In this document: positions 27,801 to 55,555 of the stretch, one piece after another
Layout: each line of letters begins with the position of its first letter
How positions within the stretch are numbered: the stretch's first letter is position 1
DNA from: Bugula neritina
Lineage: Eukaryota > Bryozoa > Gymnolaemata > Cheilostomatida > Bugulidae
Reading direction: 5' to 3'
Assembly (NCBI GenBank): GCA_964035545.1
Contig: OZ037765.1
Span: 26,982,504-27,046,503 of the forward strand
DNA: 64,000 nucleotides
The notes under the pieces: generated by a model
The model's input: the letters and a program-made list of their open reading frames with translations, nothing else
Told to the model about the DNA's origin: nothing
Databases searched by the model: none
Translations under genes and position numbers: made by a program

Positions 27801-28497
27801 AATAATAATTACCTGAATACTAATAGCATATTGCATTGTGTTGTATAGCATGTCAATAAAAGGTATAATCCCCACGCTGTGTTGTTTAGTTTATAATAGT
27901 TTACTACGTTGGCAGGGACGATATAGGTTGTGATACTCACTTTTTAATCAAATTAAACAACTAAAATTTGATTGCATTGCTTACATATCTTGAGTCAACA
28001 TATTGTGTTACACATCAAACCTCTTCCAGGGAGGTGACAGCATTAATAAAGTATTCATTGCACAAGTCTTCAGTCTAGTATTTACCTCATCTTATAACCA
28101 GAAGGAAAATATTTCCTAATGAGACTGAGAGAATATCAACATGTAAAGTAAACAGTAGAGAATCATGCCTGGAGTGGTATGCATAGCAAATAGTGAGGTA
28201 ATCAAAGCAACGCCTATACAGTGTAGAGTGCAATATTGCTTAATGAGTTTTTAAACAGTCTTTAAAGCAAACTGAGAACTGTGGGTGTCACGTCATTTCA
28301 TAGAACTGACCAACCAATTAGACATGTGAATGGTATTTCTTAGCTATGTCAAATATGTCAAAAGAAAACAAGAAAACTGACAGGTGCTGACAGGTGCCGA
28401 GTTGCCAGCAATCATGTAATGTATCCATGCAGTCGGTTATACCAGTCTTTTCACTCACTGACCAAAGTCATCATATTATTTAGTCTCTATTCTAAGG
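24864..28497. other. Shared upstream region of two head-to-head PDZ genes
   Basis: 3.6 kb between the divergent start codons at 24863 (minus) and 28498 (plus). I see no supported coding exon. It should contain both promoters and the 5' UTRs. There is a short patch of CTACAGCTACTACAGTTACT repeats at about 26786-26835. Confidence 0.55.
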
Positions 28498-43336
<14,839 letters not shown>

Positions 43337-46300
43337 CTATTCCACTTTTTTGACATAACCTACAACTTTGGACTCCCACTTGGGAAGAATGTGATTATCG
43401 TTTGTAACCTCTTCTAATACTGTACCAAACTCATCATCTGTAGCCTTCTTGAAGAAGTATCTAAAGATAAATAAATGGAGAGATGTCACATGTGGTCACA
43501 GGAGGGTTAAAACAACAGAGCTTTTACTCTCAACTATACACAACTTTATGCTACAAAAATTCTTCCAATTACTGTTTTTATGCAAATGAGTGTCAATCAA
43601 TTGATTGATTAGACCATCAAAGCAAAGCTTGCACAAATAATACAAAAAACAGATTCAGCCCAGCTAGCTGTCATGGACAATTGGTAGTGCAGGAAAAACT
43701 TTACTCTAACATCTTGCTATATGTAGAATATGCTCTAATCTCGTATCTAAAAGTTGTTTGTGTTTAGAAAACTCTGCCAAACTAACAGCAGATATTTAAA
43801 TTAGAAACCAGATAAAATTGCAAATTAATCTGTGCTATAATATATCAACATACTAAGAATTTTTCAGGCCTCGTAAAACTGAATAGCTACCAGGAAATAA
43901 AATAACAGTAAATATTGATTGTGTTGAAAAAATAAATATAGGAATTATTTCTTCTTTAGAAATAGTAACCACTGAATACACTAGCTTAGAATTTATTTTG
44001 GTAGAAGAACGGGAATAAGTTAAATGCCTACTACTAAACTTATATTACCTGTAGTTTCCCTTCTTGGTTATGAGTTCCTTGAACTTGGCCAGTGTGATTT
44101 GATTGACTGGCACAGTGACACTATAGGGTATGGGTTCATCCAGCAGAAAGAAAGCTACTTTAATCTGAGGTGGTGCCGGAACTCCTTTACGCTGTGTGAG
44201 AGTCTGCTGACTGGATGCTGTTGGTGTCGTTGAGTCACCAGCAGATCTGGACATGGCTCTCCTCTCTCTGCTACTCGAACCAGATGATCTGTAATGGACA
44301 CAGAGCATGGCTGTGAGACTGTATCAGTCTACATCATCAATAATTAATAGTATATTTGATTACTGACTTGGCTAACACAAACAATGTCACCAACAATAAC
44401 AGTATTAGCGTGCCATTGGCATGGATACATCTGCATTCAGGTTAGGGAAGGCATACTAGAGTCACCCTGGACAGTGTGAAACTCAGTGTTGGGCGTGATG
44501 CCTGCTAGTGGAGCAGTTCCCAGGCTTTGATATACAGGCTCCTGGGTAATACACAGGAGAAAGAATGGATTGCGTGGCTGGGCTTTGATGTTGAGTGTGT
44601 TATGTTGCAAGCTACTAATATATCTAAGGAGCCATCAGTTTGATTGATGATGCAGTAGATGAGTATGGAGATGAGAGAGTTCTGGACAGAGAACAGCTGC
44701 CAACATTTGAAATGTACAGGTTACAGCCTCAACAATCCACACAGCACAGCGTGCGTAGTAAGTGTGCCAGGAAGGAAGAAAACAAAGGGAAAAACTTTTC
44801 AACTCACCAAAAGTCAATGAAATTCAAAGCCAGCGAAGGCATATCACACACAAAAGAGGAACGAGATAACAATGGACAATAAAGCAATGAGCATAGTCAG
44901 CCTTGCCATAGAAATTGCTTATCATCGCAGCTAATTCAATATATTATTTTTACACATGAGCCAAGCTGTAAATATGTAAGGGTTGCTGAACAAGCTATTC
45001 TGTGCTGCAGCATCAAAGACATGCCGTCCTTTTATCTTGTTAGTTACTCAATGGCTTGCAAACATTATCAAAGGCATTAGACAATTCAGCATACACAGGC
45101 ACACAATAACCTTCTCTCTTTAGTTAAAGAATCAAAGTGTAGACTCTATTTGATCCAAAAGATAGAACATTCAACAAGAGTGACTCCTATACAACTGGTA
45201 TGCTTCACAGCCCTCACTCCGGATATTCACAACTCAATGGTGAAAATATCAAACAGTTGACTCTAGCAGAAAAAAGGTTATTAACTCACTTTGAATTAGA
45301 CTTGTAGGAATGTTTATCGTCAGAAGGGAGACGCTTTGAGTCGGAAGACAGAGCACCACCTTTGCCATACACCCTGCAATTTAGTTGTTATATAACATTG
45401 AGTTTTAGAGGGAATCGAGACGAAAGTGAGAGAAAATAATCAAACTGATACTTGAAAATATAAATTCTACACATGAATGACTCACTTGCTTCTGACAGCA
45501 ACTCTGGGTGAAGCCGAAGTGCTGCCAGACCTTTGAGATTTCTTCTGAGATGACTTTTCGCTGTCGGGCTGGCCGTGAAGGTTAGCGTGATGCATTATCT
45601 CCTCATTCTTACTGATCCACTCGGCCACCCTGAGTAGGTTAAAACAACATTCATTCACAAGGCTAAATACTGTGCGTTATTTATTAAGATATTACATGTC
45701 TACTAGGGCTATAGTAACTGGCTAAACAGGGACTAGGTTTGTCTTGCGGTGTGTCAGCTAGATTCATTACCTGCCCACAAAGTAATAAAAAGCCTACTTG
45801 AGTGTTTCATCTCCCAATTAATAGGTTACAGAAAGACACCTCAACAAATGCTGAATTATTGAGACTACTATTCAACTAGGGATAAGCATGAGTTAAGATA
45901 TAAAATGGAGAGTAGTTAGTCAGGAACTGCAGCAAATAACATCCTACCTAAGTTATGATACACACAATACTGTAGTCATTCTCCGCATTGTAGCACTTCT
46001 CACAACTTTATCAAACTGATTACAATTTATTAAACCACTTGACTTTTAAAAGTTTTAAAGGGCAACATAAATAAAGCTACTGTAGCCATGAACTTTACAC
46101 CCTATTGAAGTATGAGCCAGACAACTGCTCTACATGGTATAAGCAACTACCGCCTATCCAACAACAGGTGTTAAGGTGTACAGTTACATTGGAAAGTTTC
46201 CTTTGGCCATCTACACACTTTTGATAACAAAGAGCAGTTTTTAACACAGCCTAACAGTTAGAAACAAGAATACTTACTTTTGATTGTTGGCCGAGACACC

Positions 46301-49300
46301 AGGAGGGAATTTAAATATCGACTGTTGCTCAGCTCGGGAGCTAAAAGTTGCCATGCCATGCCTGCTATTGGACTTGTTACTGTAGGGCAGGTTGGGTGCA
46401 GTGGCAAAGGGGTAGCTGTTATCCATTGAACTGTACTGGAGCAGTGCAGGGTTTGATAGGGGTTTAGTGGATGGAGTGATAGTGCTTGGCTTGTTATACG
46501 ACAAAGGAAGTGCTGCATGTGTGGCCGATGGCTTCTGCATAGTGTACATTCTCTTGGCTTGCTACAACCAACCACAACTTATTATATAATCCTGTAGAGA
46601 CACAGCTAATTCTCATTGTATACAGGTAGATGTTTTTTACATAATCTTAGTAGATTAATGGCCCAGAAAGTTGAGCTGCCAAGTGTTATGTAAAAGCCCT
46701 AACGGAGTAAGAGGGAGAGTATGTAGTAAGAGAGAGAGAATGTAGTAAGGGAGAGAGTATGTAGTAAGAGAGAGAGTATGTAGTAAGAGAGAGTATGTAG
46801 TAAGAGAGAGAGTATGTAGTAAGAGAGAGAGTATGTAGTAAGAGAGAGTATGTAGTAAGAGAGAGTATGTAGTAAGAGAGAGTATGTAGTAAGAGAGAGT
46901 GTGTATGTAGTAAGGGAGTGTGGACTTACAGAGGCATACATCGAATGGAGTGGGTCGGGTGACTTGGCCCTGGATGGTGATTTAGCTGGTGTGTGTTGCC
47001 CTGACGGCTCCCATATCCTTTTGCAATGCATGTCCAGAATATGCTGAGCTTCATCGAAGTGGTCATTAGTTTGAATAGTTACCAAGAGTTGATTGAGGGT
47101 GGCGTTGGTAGTGCCCGTACCACCACCGGTGGTGCTGGACAGTACACTGTGACTATCATCTGTCGTAGCGTCATCCTGCAATAAAGACATGAAAACATCA
47201 GCAGTGCACAACAGACCCAGGGGTAAGCTGGCCTTCCAGCAGGTCTGCACTGTACATACAATACACATAGCATACGTGCTTATCTCTAATGTGCAAACAA
47301 TCAACTGGAAGAGAAACACAAAATTAATGGTACTTGTAACACCACAGACTTGACCAAATATTGAGTTGGCATATAAATAGAGGTAAATGTGGGATATTTT
47401 TAAGTAAACTAATCTATTAATAGAAGGAAAAACAAACAATATGGGCTCACGTAGAATTCACTAAACCCATAACACCACATGCTGGTTGCCGGAAGGAGAC
47501 TTGAGATTAAAATAAATTCATAATTTGACGTGGAGAGTTGGCTGCAAGAGGCCCTCGGTGCCAATTCATACACTCCTGGGGTTATTGGTAGAAGGATTCA
47601 TGCTTACTTTTTCTTCATTGTAAAGTAATTTATGCAAAATGTGAGAATAACTGAATATTTTAATAATAATTTATTTTCTTCAGGAATTTCGTACTCTGTG
47701 AGCTATGATGACAAAACACAGGGCAACAGATAATCAAACCAACTACAGAATTTCCATAAAATCCAAACAATTAATCCCCTGGAGTGTGACTGACATGCTA
47801 ATAAATTTAAATCATGGCCTCAAAGCTGAAATAAAGCTGCAGTTGACTATCAGTCAAAATCTGTTTAAGTAATTCACCAGTCTGAGTGCAGGCTATGAAC
47901 ACAGTGTGTGTTAGTAGAGGTCTACAATGGTGCATGTATGGGCTGGGGAGGTTAGCTAATGAGCTATAACTAGCAACTGGTAATTACAATAAATATTAAT
48001 CACCCAAGACCCTGCTTACACACCAGCTCCTGCTACAAGCTGCAGACACAAGCTCCACACTTAGCCCACAGCACACTAGGAGTAAGTTAGGGGCAGGCCA
48101 GCACCGCCACCCGACCCGACCCTTACCTCGCTCATTGCACTAAGCTTAGATCTCATAATCTCGTTGTGGTTCTGTTCATCCAGAACTCTCTGCAGCTTCT
48201 CCGTCAGAAGTTTAGCAAACTCCATGGGGCTGGTCTCGGCTACGTTAGACACCTTCGACAGTCGATTTTTCTGCAAAATCAAATTTTAGTCAACACATGT
48301 GACATAAATACAAGTGACATAAATAAATGTGACATAAATACATGTGACATAAACACATGCAACATAATAAACGAACTTCGTGAGCGATCTATATGATATA
48401 ATACAGTGGATAAGACTTACAGGAGGTACGATGTTACAGCTCACTGAGCTGTGAGCTTCAAGATTCCTTTGAGCACTAGACTTTATTTTCCTGTAGTAAT
48501 TGCGAACACTTCGTCTATTAGTATACTGAGGGTATCCGTCACTGTAACCAAAGAGAGAAAATTACCTGCTACTGAGTTATTAGCTGACAACAGCAGAGTT
48601 GAACTCATATGTCTGTGTCTAATGGTGAAAAAGGTTCAACTAAAAGCATCTTCAACACCATTTCGAAGACAGCCATTCATTTTTAACTCAATACAAACGG
48701 AAACAAAAAGAATCTGTTTATTGAAAAGCAGCTCTAAACCAACAGACCACAATTAGCACAACTTAGTGTAGTAAATATCTGTTCTGCTCAACAAGTAGTG
48801 TTAGCAGGCAAAGCACTGGGTATAAACTATTAACTATGCATGTACTTACACACTACTACCTAACTATTAACTATGCATGTACTTACACACTACTACCTAA
48901 CTATTAACTATGCATGTACTTACACACTACTGTCTAACTACTAACTATGAATGTACTTACACACTACTGTCTAACTACTAACTATGAATGTACTTACACA
49001 CTACTATCTGTGATGGAGTGAGTATCATCAGTGAGAGCTTCGCTAGACAGAGACTGACGCTCTGAGTCGATAGCTGATATAGGTAAGTATGAGGTATTGT
49101 AAGTATGATATGGGTGGGGTGGTAAGGCACAGTCGTCCCGGCTAGCCTTCTGAAGGTAGTAGCTGCAACAGAATAACCAGCATACTAACAGCTACTTCCA
49201 GTCCCTTACATGACACACCTCTTACTTCCACATCACTCATACCAAGAAGATAAAAGGCAGCGCTTTGGCTGCCTATATAATATTTTGTTTCTAATGAAAG

Positions 49301-50918
49301 GCAAAGAGAATATATTGCACTATATAGTCTAACATCATAAGAGCTTAAATACTTTCATCTTGATTTCATCCATTTACAAAGAGAATCTACAAGTATGACC
49401 ATTGATCAAAACTATGAGAAATCTTTTGATTTCAAAGCTCTTCTACTCAACCCATATGTATCTTAATCAAGCAGGTTTGAAAGAGAAGGTAGAAACCTAT
49501 CAATACAAAACAAAATTCGGATAGGTTTAATGATTGGCTGCTTACTGGCTTTCATCTGCTGAAGCCTTTATTTTCTACATCAAATAAAGAATTGTTAATT
49601 AAGAGTTATACAAAATGCTAATCAGTACAATTTAAGTTAACTTTCCGAATTAGGAAGTCTCTAGCTAGGTGTCTCTCCACCTAACTAGCCCTATACCATG
49701 TTTATTACAATACAAATGTAAGATAAGAACACAATAACCAGATAACGCTAAGCAAACATTCCAAACAGAAAATACAAACAACTATAGCAATAAATATCAA
49801 ATAACATTCAACTTAATGGAAGCATTTGTACGAGTACTAGAGGATATGAATGTTGAAGGTAGATAACTGCAGAGGATATTACTTCGCAACCTGGCCAGAC
49901 ATAGTGCATGTATAAGCTGTGTATATGCTTACCCTGCCTGGTCTTCAGGCTTTATCTTAGATTCCTGCCGCAATCTCTCTGTCATCTTCATATTCTTTGC
50001 AGTTAAAGAGAGAACCGGGGCATCTGAAGTGAAATTGTCAATGTTAGAAGAGACTGGGTGGAGATCTAGCTCTGAGTCTTCATGCACAGTTGGTAATGCT
50101 GTGCTCAATGGACGGGCACTGGTAGAGCCACTGGAATTCACAGAATCCTTTGGACTCTCTTCTAATGACTGAATATATTGCAGATAGATATTTGATTTAA
50201 AAAATGGTAAATAGAATTCTCTCCGTAAAATCTCCAAGACCTGGTCCTTGACAGGATCAAATATAGACTTAGAATACTGTTTAGAAGCCACTTGGCTTGC
50301 AATAGCCTCCTCGGACTCTTTGGCTATCATGGTTAGCTTTTTATCCTTTTTATCACCTTTTATATAAACTCTATTCATTGTTTTTACTAAATAACCAATA
50401 TCTTTCACAGCTTCGCTATCGAGAGCTTGAAGATATTTCCAAGCAAAATAAAATTCAAACAAGTTTACATTGTTCTCCTCTGTTAAGTATTTTTTAAATA
50501 AGTTTACGCCTTCAGCATCGTCAAGCAAATAGTCCAGGTCCTCAGACCATTTAGCATATATAGGGCTGCCGCTCTCCGTGAACTCCAACTTTCCATCCAC
50601 GCTGCCTTCAGGTTCAAATCCCAGCGGAGCCTCGTGCTCCCCAGCATGCTGAGCTGTGGCTGGTGGTTGTGAAACAGCGGCAGCTGTGGGTGGCAGTTTT
50701 GCTGGTTTCTGAACCTTTCTAGGAGTAGCTCCTCCAGCTCCAGAACTGTTACTCCGATTTGAATTAAGTGACTTGTGAGATCCTGAACTCTTATTGGAAT
50801 GGCCACCGGTGGACTGTTGCTCATTTTCTTCCCCTGGACCAACAGGTGGACGCGGTGTGTTTTCTGTGAAATTGCTTCCCCCTGAGTTATCCAAGTATCG
50901 GTGAACATCCACACTCAT
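43337..50918 (-). CDS. AXIN: Axin, beta-catenin destruction-complex scaffold
   Basis: Ten exons (minus): 50918-49933, 49162-48998, 48541-48421, 48270-48127, 47175-46930, 46561-46278, 45629-45486, 45373-45290, 44288-44049, 43460-43337. All phases match and give 845 aa, close to the length of vertebrate Axin. Order of parts: N-terminal tankyrase-binding region (TPRPPVGPGEE, residues 21-31); LGFEPEGS (99-106); RGS domain, which binds APC (about 121-251); the conserved block ISAIDSERQSLSSEA...ITDSSVDG; GSK3-binding helix region (exon 4, about 425-472); beta-catenin-binding helix ILDMHCKRIW (exon 5); and a C-terminal DIX domain (about 767-845; FLLDEPIPYSVTV, FKELITKKGNYRYFFKKA) for head-to-tail polymerisation with Axin or Dishevelled. 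A splice acceptor at about 50971 suggests a 5' UTR exon. The N-terminal arginine motif has a one-residue insertion relative to vertebrate Axin. Confidence 0.95.
46703..46920. repeat. Degenerate AGAGAGTATGTAGTA tandem repeat
   Basis: About twelve copies of a 14-20 base unit (TAGTAAGAGAGAGAGTATG). In the sense of Axin transcription it is a pyrimidine-rich CTCTCTTACTACATA array starting within about 15 bases of the donor of exon 47175-46930. The frame reading into it (SLTTYSL repeats) is not coding. Confidence 0.9.
48286..48368. repeat. Short minisatellite related to the 11.8-kb array
   Basis: Five units of ACATGTGACATAAAT-type sequence. This is the reverse complement of the TTTATGTCACATG unit at 11840-12220, with two to three extra bases per copy. 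It begins 15 bases upstream of Axin exon 48270-48127 (minus strand). Confidence 0.75.
48824..49006. repeat. 37-bp tandem repeat copying an Axin 5' splice site
   Basis: Five copies of a 37-bp unit containing ACTTACACACTACT, the complement of AGTAGTGTGTAAGT. The copy touching the exon supplies the real donor of Axin exon 49162-48998; the other four repeat the same donor every 37 bases inside the intron. Use of a distal donor would read TAA immediately. Confidence 0.9.
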
Positions 50919-53269
50919 AACTCATTAGCATAGCTATACTCCACTTGCAACCATTTGACAGCTTCGACTTTCTAAAATCACAGCAAGTTTGAATATGTAC
51001 ATGATCATAGCAATAGCCAATAGCAACTAAAACAGGACAGGCTTAATGATAGTGAGACAAACATAACAGCTGAGGCCATCCTATTAATCTCAAGAGCAAT
51101 TGGAACATTCCCAATAACACAATCTGCACAAAATTCTCTTTGATCATTGAAATCAATTTCAAAGGATTTCCCTTTGAAGTCTGCACTCGAATGACTAATT
51201 AAAGGAAGATGATACAATTGAAAAAGAGGCTATATGTAACTAAAGCTGTTACGACTGATTCTCCATCAGTCATGGTCCCAAGGAAATAACTTATTCTAGA
51301 AATAGGTTCAGATGGAGGGCAGTTGTGCAAGTTTTAAAACTCAAAACATCAAAGGTTTACAACCAATATTATAAAAAACTGCAGATCTGAATTGTTGAAG
51401 CCTACATAGAACTGGCAAGACTTAAAACTGACATCTAAGATTAAAGATGTTGGCATGACTGCCCCCTCCCTTGTGAAGATTAATAGAAGCCTTACATAGT
51501 TTTGGGTGCACAAGTGTTCAACACATTTAGATGTATGGCATATTTTAAATAAGTTGAAATACTAAACAAAAAAGATTAATGGCTCCCTTTGTGACTAGAG
51601 ACAGGCAAACAATGGCCTTTCTCAACAGTAAGTAGATTATTATCATCTGGTGTTCGAATGGAAGATTAGTAATTCCCATGCCTTGTATGAATTAAATACT
51701 TTTTAAAGTTTCAGCAGTAATGTATGCAGGCCACTGCTGTATAACAATTGGCACTTCTAGGTGTGAGGTGAGGTTTTCAATTTCTTTTCAAATCTGGCAG
51801 TAGTTGAACATAATATAATATATGAAACCAAAATATATAAAACTTTAATTACATAGTGGCCCAAAAAAGTCTTTCTTCAAAATAAAACAGAGTAGGTAGT
51901 AGCTTTGTAGGAAATGCAGACTGAGTCCACCAATATCATATATACACCACTGGTGCATGTAATCAACACCTTGAATATAAATTATATTAATTATAGATCC
52001 ATTAGACAGTGTGGATAAAAAAAGTTAGTTAGAGGGCAACTTTAATACCTAAAACTGCAGTCTAAACCACTCACCAAAAGAAGCATATTTAAGAAGCTCT
52101 GATGCCTATTTATAATAATTACATTTGTCTATATAGCAGTTTATGCATGTCATATACAACTGTTTTAGACCACCCAAGAAACTTGGTCAACAGCTTTACA
52201 TTATTAAAATGTATCTACAACTTTCAAGAATGCAGATGAAACACAGAGTTTATTTACGTGCAAGTTATATCTATTTAGTCATAATTCAGCAGAAAGTGCA
52301 ACTTACCAGGCTAAAAAATATATACTTCAAAATAGCTCCTAAAACTGGAGATGTGAATTGCAAATTCACAATTTTCAATAAAAAATTTTAAATTAGTTTC
52401 TCTCGATTTTAGCTTTTATATAACTTCTTATTTTGTTGACAGTAAAGAATTTACAGAAGTCATAATTACAAATAACATAACTATTTAAATAAACACTAAA
52501 TTCATTCAATAATTAAAAATATACACATTTGAGAGTAATTATTGTTGTAATTTATATTTACATATTGGACATATATTATTATAAGCTTCTGGCCACTTTA
52601 AGTTGATCCTTATTAGAATTCTAACCGTGCTAAATAATTCATATTGATTGTTTTTTCCACAATTACCATTCATATGATATTAATTAAATAGAATATCAAT
52701 ATAAATCATAAGTTTAATTACAATTCAATAAGCACCTACTAGTACTACTATTGAAATACTAGGAGTATCTACTCATATACTTAAATCACTAACACTATTA
52801 GTAATAGTAAAACCTACGATGGCTTATGATTATTATACCTATTAAATACAGTAGTTTTCATAGTTATACTTGTACTAATTCTAAAATATTTGTACTAATA
52901 TGCATTTAGTCATTCCACTTCAACCTTTACTTTTAAAAAACTGTGTTAATTACATTAACCTTACATGATAAGGCTTTTACTTTCAGTTCCACCAAGTTTA
53001 AAACTTTGGTGATTCACCAACAGTACACCTGGTGACTCACAAAAACACTGACATCTGACAATCAAGCTGAGAATCACTAAGAGTAACTGTAAGTTAGAGG
53101 CTGGGAAGTCCAAAATGGAAACCAAAACAGACACAATAAGATTGAGTGTAACTTGAATGGAATAAATTTAATCATCATTCATTCTGTTGGACATTTTTGA
53201 TTTTACAATTTATATTTCGATTTTAATTTTCTATGCTAGTGTTACCAAGTAAGAGTAAGAGTAGTTGTA

Positions 53270-54175
53270 AGAAAAAGATGAAGATAAAATGTAACTAGTA
53301 GTACCAGTAGTAGCAGGTAGTAATTAGTGGAAATAGTATTACTAATAGTAATAGAGTATTAAATCTAATAAGTAATTGCAACTCGGTAGTAGTACTACTA
53401 GATCTAATAAACAATACCTACTCAATAGTAACTCAAACTGCAATTCATATCAGCATCAGTAATAGGTAATGATTATCATTATCATTATGATCATCACTTC
53501 ATGAGTTCATCATCATTTATTTCTTATCATCGTGATAATACTTATAGTTATAATTATTATAATTTGAATATCATAATGATATTGACTATCAACTTCAAGT
53601 AATTACTAATAGTAATTCAAATTGACATTGTGATTTAAATTGTGATCGTCAGTATCAATCTATCACTGTCGCTATCGGTATGACTATGAGTATCACTTTA
53701 TCAGTATGAGAATCAGTATAACTATGACTATGAGTATGACTAATACTACAATTATCAAAATGATAATCATAATGACTATGAGTATCAGTATGAGTATAGA
53801 CTATCACTATGACTATGTCTATAGTATACTCTAACTCTAAGTCTATACTTATACTATAACTTATAGTCTATACTATAGCCATAGTCATAGTGATAGTGAC
53901 AGTCTTAGTCTAAGAGTAAGTATCAGTATCACTATGGCACTGACAGCATCACTATTAGTATTACTATTACTATTAGTATTACAGTATTAGTATTAGTATC
54001 AGTATGAGTATGACATTGAGTTTGACTATTAGTATTACTATTACTTAGTATTACACTAACACTAACACTAACAGTAACACTATAAGTATTAGTATGACTA
54101 TGAGATTGAGTATCACTATGACTATCACTATCAGTATGACTATGTTTAAGGCTATCAGTATCATACTAATACTAA
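53270..54175. repeat. Cryptically simple TATCAGTATGAC domain
   Basis: Nearly a kilobase built from mixed ACT/AGT/ATC/ATG triplet words in both orientations (TATCACTATGACTATGAGTA and similar), without a fixed unit length. It encodes nothing plausible. Confidence 0.8.
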
Positions 54176-54924
54176 TAGTAAACAGCTAAACTATGTAATT
54201 TAAATTGAAATTCAAATTGTATTTCAATTTGTATGACCAAATCCAATCGCCAACGGCAACTCCAAGTCAAACACCAACGGCAACAGACCTACAGTAACTA
54301 CAAAGCGTAATTAAGAAATTGGATTAGCTCACACATTATAATAATAGATACATGTATATTGTATATGACTTATACTTACAAACTTTAATCAAAGATTACA
54401 GGCTCGTGCACTTATTTGTGATGACCGTGCCAAGTTCATGGTTCAAGTTCACGGTGGAATAATTAGAAGAAAATTTTAGGATGCAACTAGCTAAAAGTTT
54501 ATCGGCATTGAAGATACTAGAAATATGTCATTTTTTTATTCACTGTTTTTTAGTTTAAACAATTTTTTTTCATTAGTTTTCAACCTAAATAAATATTTTT
54601 GTAATGAAGAAAACAAATTGAAAAAAACACAAAGTAAGAACTTAAGATACAGAGTTATTCTCCCTTGAGCTCCGTGGTTATAATTCCAAACATACGCAGG
54701 AGGAACCTGTAAAAAGCATCTACATGACTCGAGCCAATCTGAAGTACAGATTCAAACTTCAGTGGTTGAAGATATCGTATAGCTGTTTGATGAGAATGTG
54801 ATAGAACTTCAACTTCAGACAGAAGAAAAGTAATTTGCTGTAGTGTTAAACTAGCAGAGTTTTATCAAATTGGCGACCGTGCCTTTCATCAATTAGAATA
54901 GGTATAAGTATTGATGAGTTATGG

Positions 54925-55555
54925 ACTAATAGTAATACTATTAGTATTAGTATTAGTATTACTATTACAGTATTAGTATTACTGTATTACTATTACTATT
55001 AGTAATACTATTACTATTAGTATTAGTATTACTCTATTACTATTAGTATTAGTAATACTAATACTAATAGTAATAGTAATACATTTATACTAATAGTAAT
55101 ACTAACGTCTAATAGTAATACCAATAGTAATACTAATACTAATACTATTAGTATTACTATTAGTATTAGTAATAGTAATACTAATAGTAATACTATTACT
55201 ATTAGAGTATTAGTATTACTATTAGTATTACTGTATTAGTATTACTATTGGTATTACTATTAGACGTTAGTATTACTATTAGTATAAATGTATTACTATT
55301 ACTATTAGTATAAGTATTACTATTAGTATTACTATTAGTATTATTATTATTACTATTAGAGTATTACTATTAGTATTACTATTAGTACTACTAGTACTAC
55401 TACTACTAGTAGTAGTACTAGTAGTACTAATACTAATAGTTATAGTTAAACTTAAAGTTAATGTTTTACTTAAAGTTATGATTTTAGTAATACTCTAATA
55501 CTAATAGCTATAGGAATACTAATGCTAATAGTAATGCTAATAGTATAACTATAAC
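54925..55555. repeat. AGTATT/ACTATT simple domain with large hairpin
   Basis: Built from TAGTATTACTATTAGTAATAC words. It contains a perfect 79-base inverted repeat (55061-55139 and 55233-55311, spacer 93 bases) and a perfect palindrome at 55381-55431 (24-base arms, 3-base centre). Either could extrude as a cruciform. Confidence 0.9.

Noticed and set aside
46699-47439. 246-codon minus frame including SLTTYSL repeats
   Set aside because: Only 47175-46930 is Axin coding exon; the rest is intron read through a microsatellite.
48824-49006. CRISPR-like regular repeats
   Set aside because: Units are directly contiguous with no unique spacers, and the host is a eukaryote.
50504-50914. 136-codon frame overlapping Axin exon 1
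   Set aside because: Shadow of the Axin coding frame; lacks homology, while the Axin frame carries the RGS domain.
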